A DNA stretch of 64,000 bases from Pelargonium tetragonum (lineage: Eukaryota > Streptophyta > Magnoliopsida > Geraniales > Geraniaceae): positions 28,690 to 92,689 of the forward strand of contig JAYMTL010000077.1 in assembly GCA_036897445.1 (NCBI GenBank), in the 5' to 3' direction. Made by a program: the position numbers and the translations under genes. Shown here one piece after another: positions 1 to 12,699 of the stretch. Position 1 is the stretch's first letter; every line of letters begins with the position of its first letter. Below the pieces are notes generated by a model. The model was given only the letters and a program-made list of their open reading frames with translations. It did not search any database and was not told the DNA's origin.

Positions 1-3000
1 AAAATGCTCGGTTTACAAAGCTATACAGATACCTTAGCTTAGTAAGGCAAAGAGACCCCATTTATATTCTATAAATTTCCTACTCCCCTTTTTTAAGGTG
101 GAAGAAAAGGAAGTCTCCCACACATGGAGAGCCCCGACCTGAAACGCCTACAATATTAGATTACACTGACCTAGTCAGACAAAGCAAGGTTCTTATTCGG
201 AAATAAGATTCGTTAAAGTACTTTATACTAGGAACATATGTTAGCTCTAAGAGTAGTTAATAAGAGCTCAAAACTAGGAAAGTCACATACCCTACCCTCC
301 CAGAAAATCTTTATAAGTAACCTTGTTAAGTGTAGCTATAGCTGTATAATGTTGAATAAGTTTTCCATTATAGTATAGAAATATACATTTCGTATAGGAT
401 TTTTGTATATTATTAAACTCTAGTTTTTTATAATAGTGTTATAGTGTGTATACCAATATTTCCTGTCTACTATTACTTAAAGTAGGCGAACCAAGCCCCT
501 TCTTTTTTAACGAACAACTAAATCTTCGTAGTTTTCTAAATCAAGGACAAGAAAACAAGTCTGAGAAGTTCTTCACAAGATAAACTTGCATTTTCATTAC
601 AAGAAATACTTGAATGAAACCTATTTGAGTTTTATATTCCAGTACGGAGTCCAGATATTCTGACTTACCTTATATTTCTGATAATATTAAGCAGTAAGTT
701 TTTTAAATAAAAAGGAATACTATTCATCAAGAGATTTTATGTATCAACCCTCTTACTGAAACGAAAAAAAAAGTAAAGAATAATAAGGAATCGCGAGAGC
801 TTTGGGTGACGGTGGTAGTAAACTTAGCTTGAGAAGTTTTTCTATTTTATACAAGTGAGCCACTTGCCATATCCTTAAAAAAGTTAGCCCCGAAGGAACA
901 CAATATCGGGTTTTTACATATGGTATTTAGATCAAGTTCTTATACTTACTCGAGCTTATGTGCAGTTCTCTAAAAGATAAGATTGCTATTGATCGACAGT
1001 AGAGGAGTGGTCATAGAATTTTTTTCTTTCGAAAAGAATTAGTTATTTATTCCGAAGCCTCGCCGCTTCCTGCTTAATCGATAACCTTTTTTGGACCGGG
1101 ACTCTTGTCAATAAGTTAGAGTAGTCTTAATATCTCCCTATTCTATTCAGTACTTTAAGAGCTCTAGCAACAATAATATACCTTATAAGTGAGTTCAGTT
1201 AGATAGATTTTTATAGGGCGTCTCCATACTTATGCCTTAGAACCCTGTATGCTTTTTTTAATAACAAACCCACTATACGTAGGATTTCCGTAAACCCCTT
1301 TAAAATGGAGCATAGTCCTGCAAGTTCCGATTCATAATTAGGGCCTCAAGAAAAAGGGCCCTAGCATAAATACAGAAACTCTTTATCAAGTAATAAGGGA
1401 TGCCAAGTGTGTGCTTAATATTAATTGAAATCCTTTAATCAGCTCCTAAATTACTATTACTATAACCAGAGCTAGCTGATGGGTGGAATCAGAAAATTTT
1501 TGATATTAGGATGAATACTCAAATAATAGAAAACCGATTCTAAGGACACTTTCACTAAATAAAATCGAGAGTTCGGGTAGTCTCATGTATGTATGATTTC
1601 CATTTTAAGAATTTACTGCGGTTTTACTAGAAGATTATCCCTTGATATAAAATCTTTACCAGAGCAGTTCTTTATAGGGTAATACAAGAGGGGTTTAAAG
1701 CCTAAGTACAGGACTTAACTTATTTGATTTCCAGCTTATACCAAATTTCTGTCTTTATAGACTGAGACTTTTGTACTTACTTCGAGTATTTCAGAATTAT
1801 CAGAATTTAAACACGTTCTACTATTAGGTCATTACTATACCAACGAGCGGCTTAATCCACTACCTTTTAATTAAAAAAGGCAGATAAGACTGGAAAAATG
1901 AAATCACTAGAATTTTGTAAAAAAAATGAAGACTCCAATTTCCCTTTCTTTGGTATCACAGGAATCCTTATTCTGAGTTACTACATACTAATCCCTTCTT
2001 CTTTACTCCAAATCTGACTTTACATATTTAACGGGATATGGATTGAGAAATATCTTTAAGAACTTATACTTCTGGAGTCCTAATGGGTTGCTTTAGGATA
2101 CATAGCCACAAAGTCTAGTTTAACAAGGAGGGGCGAAACAAGGAGAACCTACCGGGCTATTCCCCATTTTCCTTCGTTTGAGCTAGTACTTCAATCGAAT
2201 CAAAGTTATTTCCGTTATATATATGTCATTTTAATATTATCGATATGACGAGTGCACGGTTCTTATGCTATTTATTATTACCAAAACTGAGTTAAGCCAG
2301 GTGCCAGTTTAACAATCTAGATCCAGGAGTTTTTATGTATCTTAAATCTCAGATTTAGGTACACACAACTAGAGAAGAAGAACAAAGTTGTTATTTATAA
2401 TGCTTCACTAGCTAATAAAAAGTGAAAGAAGTTTAATTCAAAATAGAGTATCTAAATTAAAAAGTACAAAAAAGGCTATAATAGACCCATTTGAAAAAAA
2501 CCAAGTTCTCTTCTTCTTTCTCCGTGTTTATTGCTGTGTGTGATGTAATATTTAATAAGAAAATTCGTGCTTTACAGTCCAAGTCTAGATTGGCGTGCTC
2601 TTTCGAGCTTATTATTAAGTCAAATTCCCGGCGAATCCGCGCAGCCTTACCCTTATGGACTTACCAATATTCCAACTATTTTAGGTCTTTACTACTTATG
2701 CAAACACTTCCTTTTTTGAAGTGGGGGAGTCCCAGCGTTATGCCTTTTTGTATATCACCGGAACAAAGTTAACTGGAAATGAGTTGTTTTAGAGACCTCC
2801 TGCAACAGAAAGGTATTTACAGGGGGGATACAAAATATATATATAGTACAAAGATTCTAATCTGGCTTACGCTTATGGTGCTAGTTAGGGAGTACCTTCT
2901 ATATAAAAAAAAGGAGAGGATAAAACCTTGAGTGTTAAGTTTCCCTTTTTATTTATAGCAGAGTTTCTTTCTGGGCTTAGTCTAAGGTATTCTTCAGAAC

Positions 3001-5570
3001 TCCTGTGCTACAAAGTTATTAAAAATCTTTAGTAATATTACTCTCGATTAGGCAAAGTCTGTAAAACTAATATACTTGTATCATAAATAAGGATCCAAAC
3101 GCATTAATGAGATTTGAGGTAGAAGACAAGTAAGCTAGATCTCATATAAAACTAAAGAATCCACTATTACACTATTACTTAGTAAAACAAGAATTCAAAC
3201 TGAATTTCATAAAGAACTTCTTATAAAGACCCAAAATTCCCTTTTTTACAAAAATACTAATTTAAGAAAACTTTGACTATTCCTTTGAGGAGGAAACAAG
3301 CTACCTTGGACAAAGAACCCCTATTATTGTAAAGGGCTTCCCTAAAGCTATATTAGGACATCTTAATAACAAAACTAGGTTTAGCAAGATTAAGAATTTA
3401 GTAATATCTAGGTATACTACAACTTCTTAATTACACCCATTCAAATAGTTCACTGGATAATTTCTTTATAAGAAAACTGTATCTCAAAGCCCACTCCTTA
3501 TATACGCATTTGTAAAAGGGTATACTTTTGGAAGGGATTAACCCTATCTTACGTAATCGCGGGTCTAAAGTCCTTAGTTACTAATCAAAGAAAAGTACTT
3601 ATTTCCTTAGTCTTGGTCGGTTAAAGTTTTTGTACTTTGGGGTTACAACTGAGTTCTTTTTTTAAGCTAGGTAAGTTCTACTGGAATTCCTATACTTCTG
3701 AGTACAAAGCAACCTTTAAAAGTCAGGTAAACTCGTTTAATTACACTTTGATTTAGGTAATATCTTCCTAAAACTCTAGAATTCTTAATTGAAGGATTTA
3801 CTATGAGCCTAACACAAGCTTGAGCCTGCTAAATGAAATATAGAAAAACTTTACGAGTGCTCTTAAGGTCTTTTTTGTATCTAAAACGGAAAAGGAGGGT
3901 CTCCTTAGATTACAGGGATCAAGAATTATTACATAATGAATAGAATACAAAAAAGCTTCTTAAAATGAGTGAGTAGGGGAAGTAAGTACATAAGCAACAT
4001 TTAGGGGAAACCTTTCTATTCTAAAAAAAGGGTATTATATTAAATGAAGTTCTATTTTTATATAAATAAAGATAAAGGAAGTTGAAATCAAGCATTAAGT
4101 ATGAAGCAACTTATCTAAAAAGGACTACTAAAAGGTAGGGATAGGGATATTCTCTTTTCCTTTGATTCATTAGCTAGAAACGACTCCTTTATATGTTACA
4201 GGTCTATACTCTTTTTTGTAAGAATAACTCCTCTATTTACTGAAAATTCTTATTTCGCATTATCCGGAAAGCTATTCTATAGCTAGTTTTAGTCTACTGT
4301 TTGCTGAATTAATACAGGTTTTTTTCTAATAAACCCCTACTTGAAGAATTAGTGCTTATATTTCGTAAGCTACACAAAGTGAGCAATAATGCAGCTTAGA
4401 TATCCAACATTTGCTTTTTATGGGGTTACCGAGTTCCCTATACTAAAGACTAAGAGCTGTCCTAATTCTTTATCTTACTAGAATTGGTAAAAGGAGCCTC
4501 TTTTTAAGGGGACTCAAGGAAAGGTTACTTTCTAAATTTCAAAGAAAAGGATTTTAGGCATTGTTAACGATATTTCAACATAAATCTATTTAAAATGAAA
4601 GATTGCGTTTTCTAAAGACCAAAGGAAGCTTACTAAAAAGGAATTTTTTCATCAGGCAGAAAACCCTAATAAGAATCTTGAAATTTGGGATATGAATTCT
4701 AAAACAGAATCCCACCTAAAAAATCCTAAAATGAAAAAGAGAAATCAGATACGTAAGAGTAACTTTAAGTTAGTTTTGCTTATTAAATAAAAGAGGAGTT
4801 TTTCTTAATATAAAGGAACCCCTTTTCCTAAAATTGACTATTTAGAGGACTCCTCTTTAGCAAGGTAAGTGAGACAGCATTTAAATCGTGAAAGTAAGGA
4901 GAACCCGCTAGACCAATAACTTATTTTAAACAAGAGACTCATCTGAATAATAAGATAGGGTTATTAGCTTAGACTGATTTCTTATAAATTCTAGTCAAAA
5001 TTCTAGGGACTCTCTTATAAAAGAGAATACATCGCTAACCTGGGCTAATTAGAAACCCTTGTAATAGAAAAGTATAGTACGAAAGTGGGAGGTAATAAGG
5101 AAGCTTTCATATATAGTGTAACTCTTTTCACCTTTTTCAGCAGGGAGCAACTACCAAAGTCTTTCTTTAGTAAAACATTTATTAAAGTAGAAACTTTTGA
5201 ACTATATACTTCTTCAAATTTGTTATTGGATTTGAAACCTAGATTCTATAAATTAGTTATTGTAGGGTAGTCATTTACTTAAAGGGCCCTTAATCTGAAT
5301 CTTTATTACTAGAAATTAATAGGGTCCATGGTGTTGATAAGTGCTTTCATAACCAGTAAATTTGAGCAGCAGATTCACTTACGAGCTTTTGGTATGTTTC
5401 TTATTTAATGGAGCTTCCTAAACTTAAAATAACTTGAGTTTTCTACATTTTTAGAGTTTTATAAACTAAACAAGGAGATATTTATATCTTACGAGGGCAA
5501 GCAATTAAGATCAAGAAAAAATTTTATTTGTACCTGAACTAAGTTATAAGAATAAAATGGAACGGATTCT
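1..5570. other. AT-rich non-coding stretch, nothing recognised
   Basis: I see no gene, RNA gene or clear repeat here. Two small ATG frames of 93 codons (2491-2772) and 61 codons (5085-5270) match no family I know, have no convincing ribosome-binding context and have low-complexity composition, so I treat them as chance. Stop codons are dense in all six frames. A 10-bp palindrome around GGGCCC lies at 5282-5291. Confidence 0.7.
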
Positions 5571-5574
5571 AGAC

Positions 5575-5640
5575 ACTGAAAATGGGATTCGAACCCACTC
5601 AATTCCATGTCCATGAAAAGAAAATTGTCGAACCTGAAAA
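5575..5640 (-). pseudogene. Degenerate tRNA-Glu(UUC)-like relic
   Basis: On the minus strand the T arm is nearly perfect: stem 5594-5598 with 5582-5586 and loop TTCGAAT at 5587-5593. Upstream in tRNA order lies an anticodon-like arm: loop TTTTCAT (5613-5619) reads anticodon UUC, and its flanks pair in four of five positions including a wobble. Before it, a piece of a D-arm-like sequence (about 5626-5637) resembles the D-loop 3' half of plant mitochondrial tRNA-Glu as I remember it. No acceptor stem can be formed, the spacing between anticodon and T arms is about four bases too long, and the D arm is shortened. It should not give a functional tRNA. The T arm alone also resembles tRNA-Ser(GCU). 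Confidence 0.45.
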
Positions 5641-5645
5641 AATTG

Positions 5646-6460
5646 TTGTAACTTTGAGTGACATAAGACTTTACTAATAGACACTGTACTAAACCTGCTG
5701 ATATATAAATACTGGATGCTAATATACTTCTACGGGATTATCTACTATCTTTATTCTTTTCACTGCTACAAAAAAACTTTGGCTCTTTATATAAGTCATT
5801 CTAAGCTTCACTTTGTTAAGGCACTCTTAGTTAGTCTTAAGGACTCTAAATATACCATCACCTACGGAGGAATTCACTTACTCTTTATAGAATAGAAGTG
5901 ATTTTAATGCTTTGTTTGAATACGGAACTTAGACTAAAAAAATCTAACACTTTTGGAGCAAGCTTACCTCAGAATTCTATCAGCTGTTGTACCTTTTGAA
6001 TTCAACTAACTAAACTATATAGACACTTCTGAGAGACTCTTTTCTACTAACTGACTGACATTAAGACTTTCCTGATTCCTTAGAGGAATGATTAAGTGAT
6101 TCTAATCTTTAAATGTTTTATCATTTTGTAGCTCTCGCGTACATACTTTAGAATTCCAATCTCTATAGCTACATGGGGAGAGGACCAGAATCACTTAAGT
6201 ATAAGTAAGGATTTTTATCTACTTGTATATTACATAAAAGCACGACTATCAAGTTTTATACCCGTGCGTTCTGTACGTATACTATATTATACTCAACTAG
6301 GAAATTCTCCCTTTTCAAGATGAGGCTCTTTGACGACAAGTGTAGAAACCAAAAAAGAAACATAAGAGCAACGAAATCTGGTATAATTGTAGTAATTTGG
6401 CTCTCATCTCCCAAGTAAAGACCCTCAAAATTCCTTGTTAAAAATTTAACAAGAGCTGGA
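5646..6460. other. Non-coding, nothing recognised
   Basis: About 800 bases without an open frame worth noting, repeat or structured RNA that I can recognise. Confidence 0.6.
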
Positions 6461-6464
6461 CGAA

Positions 6465-6503
6465 CGTAAATACACAGGTTCTAATCCCACAACACTTCTA
6501 AGG
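6465..6503 (+). repeat. T-arm-like repeat, family GTGGGATTAGAAC, copy 1
   Basis: The plus strand reads a T-loop-like GTTCTAATCCCAC (6478-6490) followed by AACACTTCTAAGG. The 13-base core is identical, on the opposite strand, to copies at 61200, 61905 and 62749. The flank matches the copy at 34521-34557 closely. It looks like the 3' end of a tRNA-like sequence with the usual C of TTCGA changed, but no full cloverleaf can be drawn. Confidence 0.5.
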
Positions 6504-6803
6504 AGAATACCCTGACTGAAGAAAAGTGAGTCCTCACCTTGCTTATGAAGTGCCCCCTTAGAAATCTCTTGTACTCAACTTAAACAGTTTTATACGTTAT
6601 ATTTCTTATAGTTATAGTACTCTTACTTTGTACGAAATTCCTTTAAGTCCTATTGCCTAATTGTTCGGGATTACTGTGGGCCCTCCTTTGGCTGTATTAC
6701 ATTACTAACTTCGGGAATTAAAAGGAATGGAATAGAGTCTAATAGATAGTAATGAATACCTTAAAGCACCACCAACACATCTACTCACTCCTAAAGGCTT
6801 TCT

Positions 6804-6816
6804 TAATTGCATTACC
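6804..6816 (-). repeat. Motif M1 copy (GGTAATGCAATTA)
   Basis: Exact 13-base copy on the minus strand. Identical copies lie at 24242, 26648 and 38563, and C-to-T variants at 12564, 49690 and 63782. The preceding minus-strand bases here are ACA rather than the GA seen in several others. Confidence 0.6.
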
Positions 6817-6846
6817 TGTTTCTTAATACCTATCGCAGAGTGCAGT

Positions 6847-6880
6847 AAGGTAAGAGTTTGAATCCCATAAGACTTCTTAG
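6847..6880 (+). repeat. T-arm-like repeat, diverged copy
   Basis: The sequence GAGTTTGAATCCCATAAG followed by ACTTCTTAG aligns with the copy at 6465-6503 through the T-loop-like core and the downstream ACTTCT segment. It lies about 380 bases from that copy in the same orientation. No complete tRNA fold is visible. Confidence 0.3.
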
Positions 6881-8990
6881 TAAGAAATTTCCTTTTGACT
6901 TAGTGACCCTCTTTCTCATGACCTATACTCTTCATGAGGAGACCTGCTTCATGTTACTCTCCACCTCAGAAGCCTTTAGCGATATACCCTTTTAATAGAA
7001 ATCGCTGGGACCCTATTGGAACTTTTTTTCTTACCGTATACTACTTAGAGATTCCTTCGACTTCTTTCTCATTTGTCCTTGGAGATAACAGAGGTTCTAT
7101 ATCTGCTTTAACTAAGAAATTCAGGAATAAAAAGCCTATAATTGATGAAAGTAGTATGATGCCCTATTTAGACAGGAAGTTCCAACAATTTCCAATAACA
7201 GGCTTCAAGAGCCCCACTTGGCTATAGATTTTGCGCTTTATACGTTTCTCGGGGTTTGGTTTAACGAGTCTATATCCAGCTCTACTAGCTAAAATGAAAG
7301 CCTAAGATTGGTACTTATAAGATTTTAAGAACGGAATACCTCATACTATTCGCAATCCAAAAGAAACAAATTCATTCTATGATTAAGTAATTTCATATCA
7401 GGGCCCTCCCGTTGCGCAACTTAGGTCAAATTATCTGTCGCAGTAGATGCTATTGTAAGAATATAGTTCAAGATTCCTAGGTTTCAAGATCAAGATTAAA
7501 TAAAAGCCTCTGTTTAAAACTCCGTTTTCTTTTGTTAAGTAGACCTTTCTTGATGGATTCTATTAGAATTAGACGTATACTACTCAAAATGAAGTGTCGA
7601 TAAAATAAAGGGGTCTAGATGCATGGGTTATAGTCTGGTGCATTAACTTTTGCTAAATCCTTTTTATGCGGGTTTCACACAAGTGCTCCTGTTAGAGGCA
7701 GTCTTTTGAAATAGAAGGAGCGTCTAGAAGATCCCTTTCAAGTCCTAAAGAGAATACCTGAGAAATGTTAATGGAATGCAAGCCTAAGGTAAGGAAGTGT
7801 AGCTCTTCAGGCAAATGAGTCTAATCGGTGAAAGTAGTCCAAACCAATCCTAAACTGACTTAGCGGGCAAAGGAGGTCTTGTTCTAATTCCTTGCAGTCC
7901 AAATGTAACTACAGTGTCAGTCGAAATATAATAACCACTTGCTCTTGAAAACCTTAAAACCCTAACTCTAATCCTTTGTTATAACCAGTTCTAACCAATT
8001 CTTTCTAAGAAGGTAAAAGAATTGTTCTAATTGACATTGACAGCAAATGAAAGGAGGGAATTATAGACCCCAGTTTCCCTTATCATTTTGGTAATGGGTA
8101 TCTTTATCCAAGAATTTCTTAGTTTTAGTGGATCCGTAGCTGTTTATTAAAAGTAAGCTGTCTATTTGCTTTTAGTGATTGAGGACTTTGGAAATAGAAG
8201 TAATTCTAAAGTATAGTGAATGGGGTTTCCAGGGCTTTGAGGTAAGGGATTATCATTATTGATTTTGTTCCTCTGTTTCCAGTTGATTCCGGGCTGATAG
8301 TATAGGAGAATTAATCTTAGTTTCGAGGACTGAGGATAGGAGGTAAGGGTCTACTTGTTCCTTTGGTAAAAATTCTCGATAATAAAAGAAGTCTAGAGGA
8401 TTGCTTTAGTAATGAATTTCCTGTAAATGGAGTTAAAGTGAAAGCCTGTGGTATACTAGACTCAAGTTTTTTCTGGAAGGAGTTAACAAGATAAGAATTC
8501 TCAAAATAAAGAACAATATAAGGGATTCCTTTAGATCTTAAGGGATTTAGACTCAAAATTCTTCTGAAAGTCTGTAATTTCTCTATAGATTTGGGAACCC
8601 CCCCTTACCAATCTATAATGAGAGGAAAAGCCCTGATAATACATACATAAACCAAAGTTACTCAGTCTAACTCAAGTATCTTTTTAATTGTAAAGGTCTC
8701 TGTACGAAGAGCCATGTGAGCCTTGTAAGGATTCTTAAATATTAGAACAAGCATAGGATATAAGTTGTTTAAACTCGTATAACAGGTTTCAGATCCCTTA
8801 GTAAAGCAAGACGGAGACTTTACCCTTAAATAAAGCTTAGAGCTTCTTTGATAGTAGATCATCCTTACTCATTCTAGTTTACATATAAAAAGAACTAACT
8901 AAAGGCAACTCCTTTTTTAACCAACTTCTAAATAAAATAAGAATAAGTAACCTTTCCTTAATAGCACTTTGAAACTTTGTAACACTTGAC
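6881..8990. other. Non-coding, nothing recognised
   Basis: Contains ATG frames of 97 codons (6934-7227, plus), 79 codons (8317-8556, minus) and 66 codons (8662-8862, minus). None resembles a known protein and their number fits chance. A GGGCCC site lies at 7401. Confidence 0.6.
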
Positions 8991-9463
8991 TTGAAGGTTC
9001 TCCTTAGCCTTGAAACTCAAACAAATAACTTGGATTTCTACTTCCTAGCTTCCAAAGAGAAGAGTTCATGGAATATTTCAGAAGGCGTATCATGTCAGTT
9101 CCTAGATCAGTTAACTAAACAGAAAATTCTTAGATTGATTATAACAAACAACGCTACAAGAGATTCCTAAAGAAGGTTTTCACTCGGCTTGCTTTCAAGG
9201 ACATCTCCTAGCTTGAACTTCTCCCAACTGCTATCATTAACAAACAACTGATAAACCTATAGCTACACCCGCGATAGAGCTCTCCCAACAGGATCATGAT
9301 TAAGATTAAGTAAGAAAGTCTTCCATTGTATCTATCTTATAGAGAATCCGGTGTCTGTTATCCACGTTAAAAAGCCGGGAATGATAATACAATTATCTTC
9401 TTGCTCCTTTATATACAGATCATCAACTCAGATTTTCCTTTCCATTATAACACTCCCATTAGA

Positions 9464-9479
9464 ACAATTCCAAGAACAA
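9464..9479 (-). repeat. Motif M2 copy
   Basis: The minus strand reads AATTGTTCTAATGGGA, matching the consensus AATTRTTCTAATGGRA. Confidence 0.5.
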
Positions 9480-10634
9480 GTAAACTAGCCTCATTAGCTG
9501 CTAACAAGATTCTAATAAGAGCAGGTTCCTACTAGGATATTAGAGAGTTCGTCTAGTTCCTAAAGTTGGGAAGACTTTAGGTTGGTACAGTTAAGCACCA
9601 AAATGAGTACAAAAAGAAAAAATGTCATGGTTAGGAAATTGGGAAAAGAATGCGTCTGTGTTACTGCTGTACTGCATAGTAAGTTCTCTGGCCCATCATC
9701 ATAACCAAGTACTTCTCTTTGCTAGCTACCGGAATCTTCCTCTCTAAATAATCTGGTTTATCCACTTTACAAGGTTACAATGAACTTAAAACCACAACGA
9801 GTTACTTTATCTGTATTATAAAGAATACAGAATACTATTAGCTTTGCCTTAGCTTCAATTCTTTACTACAATGTCTGCCTCCATTTAGCAACATCATACT
9901 GATTAGGCAACATATGCTAAGATGTTGGACTTACTGTTTATTATTATAGATTCCTAAGAAGAAGAATTAACAACTGAATAAACCTTCTTTAGCAAAACTG
10001 ATGAATTACTTGCCTTCAACTTAGAATAGTTAGGTTAGGAAGATATTAGGAATGGTACAACTTACCAAGTCCCTCAACAGATAAATAAAGAATAGAATTG
10101 ACCTCCATCCAATTAAATAAATTAGAGCCGTTTACATATAATGGGAGCCTTTTCCTCTTAGAGTGATTTCCTCCAATTCTTATTCTAATTAGAGTATTTA
10201 AAACCTCTTAACTTAATAAGTTTCCTTCCATTTTCTTGTATTTCCTTCACCTACCAGGGCGATACCATCACCTTGAAGAGTGTGAACATCTTGATTTTAA
10301 GACAATTGGTAAGTTAAGAAAGTAAGAAATTCTGTTCCTCATAATCATTTAGATAATAGACACTTTGAAATCTTTACATTTTTTCAATTCTCTAAATTTA
10401 GTAGGAGGTTTAGAGATTCTAATTTATACCTGGTAAATCAACCAAGAATTCGGGTTCTGGACAACTAATTTCAGGTTCTGCCAATAGGTTCGAATTTCAG
10501 TTCTAGTTTAGTAATCAGTTCTTCTTATTTTCTTAATAGTAGTCAATGCTTTTTTCGAAAACTCACTAGAGCCTTACCCACACTCTTATAAGAGAGAATA
10601 GAAACTTCCAGTGACTTTCTTTCATTCCTTTCTT

Positions 10635-10659
10635 TATATTCTTCCAACTTCGTTGCCTT
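10635..10659 (+). repeat. 25-bp exact dispersed repeat, copy A
   Basis: Identical over 25 bases to 59257-59281, in the same orientation, with mismatches immediately on both sides. The sequence begins TATATTCTTCC and ends GTTGCCTT. On the minus strand it lies in a Lys/Glu-rich frame in both places, so both read KATKLEEY there. At this base composition a chance 25-base match within 64 kb is very unlikely. Confidence 0.8.
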
Positions 10660-11392
10660 TAGTTCTGATACCTTTAGCACCGTTCCTCTTCGATAGTTTC
10701 CTTTCCTAGTTATTCGGTCTTTAAGTTGTTCTAATAACTTTCCATGCCCACTGAAACACATTTCCTTGCTTAGTTTCCACGTTCTTTAAACACCGGTTCT
10801 CCTTACCTGATTCTGATTCCGGTTAAGTTCTTTCTTACCTTTCATTCTGTGTAATTGGTTACCATGATTCTTGTACCTTGCTTTATTAAGATTCTGAGTT
10901 CTTAGTTTGTTTAGAGATACAAGCTCATAAATTCTTTCTTATTAGACTCCTAGAATTCAAGAATTAAAGGAACTTAGACCTGATACACTATTAAATGAAC
11001 CTAGCACTTTGAACCCATGGTCTCTCAGAATTCCGTCGTTGAATGCTAGATGACGACTAATAGACACTTCATTATATGATTGAACTCTGTAACTTACGGA
11101 TATTAGTACTTTCTAGTAAAGAATTACTGAAATTTAGCTTGCAGAGGAATGAAAATGAGTTCTTTATATAAGTTATTTTAATCCTTTGAATGATGCTCAT
11201 AAATTCCTTCGACTTCACAAAGCTCTACCGATCTCTAAAGCTCCTAAAGGCTAACACTTTCATCCAAGTCTGAGTTGGGAGTTCATATACTTTCAAGCTC
11301 TAGTCCAATCCACTTGTTCTAACTAAGCAGGAACCGGATACAAACTGTCTCTGTCATTCCCTTTAGCTGTCCTTGTAAGGAGTTAAAGAATG

Positions 11393-11407
11393 AATTGTTC
11401 TGATGGA
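11393..11407 (+). repeat. Motif M2 copy, one base changed
   Basis: AATTGTTCTGATGGA, preceded by GGAGTTAAAGAATG. The copy at 23755 is also preceded by GGAGTTAAAGA, which extends the homology upstream of the core. Confidence 0.5.
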
Positions 11408-11876
11408 GGTATCTATTTCATTTGTTGAGAATTCCTAGTATTTCCTTAAGATTTTGTAGGAAGTCACTCTATTAAATGAATTGTTAGCTGGTCAATGTTA
11501 AGTAGGCTAAAGGAATTTGAAGGTAAAGAACAGCGATTCTCTATCTCTTTCTTTGGTACAGTTCTAATTTGTGATGGTTAAGTTTTCTTTGTTTGTAAAG
11601 CGATCATCTATATAATTGTCTTGGTTTGTAGATTCCTATATTAGATTAGGTGCTGCTACTGGTGGACACTGAGTTCTTTAGTTTCAGGGTTTTTGTTCTT
11701 GTAGTGAATAGGTTATCAGATGTCAATTCTCTTCATCTGTCTAAGGAAATAAATCAGTTATCCTCTGCTTGCTATACAGAACTGAATCAAGCTCTACGCC
11801 GGAATGCTATTCTTCCTTTGTCCATGAAACTTAGTAATTCTTGTGAACTCTAAACCAAGAAGACCTTATCCTGTGT

Positions 11877-11899
11877 TTCCATTAGAACAATTAACACCT
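11877..11899 (-). repeat. Motif M2 copy, extended form
   Basis: On the minus strand this 23-base segment, beginning AGGTGTTAATT, differs from 26392-26414 at one position only. It is followed by GTCTTCTTGG and GAGTTCACAAGA, segments that also recur in the 22.7-26.6 kb array. Confidence 0.6.
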
Positions 11900-12512
11900 T
11901 TACTTGCTATCTTGACTGATCCGAATACAAGAACACAAGCTGGCTTTTGCTGTCTTTCCATTAGCAGCAACAATGAGAAAGATTTGCCTTTACTATCATG
12001 TAAATAAAGAGAGTATCTGCTAAAGGTGCTGGCTCTCCACTTTGGGTAAGAATATCTCCCAGAACTTAATACAAATGAAAGAATTGAAATCCCCTTTATA
12101 TAAGCATCCTTATTATCATTCTTTACCAGCTTACTTACACAGAAGAATACAAGAACAATCAGTTAATATCTTATCTATTCCTAAGATGTCTCTGTCAATC
12201 TGTTTAGAATCCGTTCTCCTTTAATCCTCAAGACAAAGAGTAACAATTCTTTGAACCAATTCCTTAAACTTCCTTTAGCTTTATCGAGATCAAACCCAAA
12301 CAGAATTCAGTTTATGCCTACTTCTTCTTAACCTTGATAGCTTTGGTATTCCCTGTAGCTATACGCATACCTGTACTTGTATTCTGTAGCTTAGTTTTAT
12401 GGTTCTTGCAGCTCAATACTTTAGTTTAGAGTTTGAGAAAGTAGGTTAGTTATAGCTCTGAACAAAGAGATTGTCTCATTCTACAGATAAAGAACAAGAC
12501 TTTAATCATACA

Positions 12513-12529
12513 TCTTATCTTCGATACCT
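12513..12529 (+). repeat. 17-bp repeat TCTTATCTTCGATACCT, copy A
   Basis: Identical to 18193-18209. In both places a minus-strand M1 motif lies about 35-40 bases downstream on the plus strand, so the pair is probably a longer diverged repeat of roughly 80 bases. A 17-base match alone would be marginal in 64 kb. Confidence 0.5.
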
Positions 12530-12563
12530 TTCTATGTATTTAAGTGATTCACTAGAAACAAAC

Positions 12564-12576
12564 TAATTACATTACC
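12564..12576 (-). repeat. Motif M1 copy, T variant
   Basis: The minus strand reads GGTAATGTAATTA preceded by TGA. It is the same variant as at 49690 and 63782. Confidence 0.6.
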
Positions 12577-12699
12577 TCAGTTCTATCCCATTCTTATTCT
12601 TGGAAACTCAACTCTCTACCTATCCTATGTTACAAGTACTATTGAATGAGATTCACTTCTTTATAGTCAATTCTTAGATATAAGATATAATGAGATACT

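Noticed and set aside
11200-11245. D-arm-like minus-strand sequence with a good D stem
   Set aside because: The anticodon stem does not pair and no T arm lies at the right distance.
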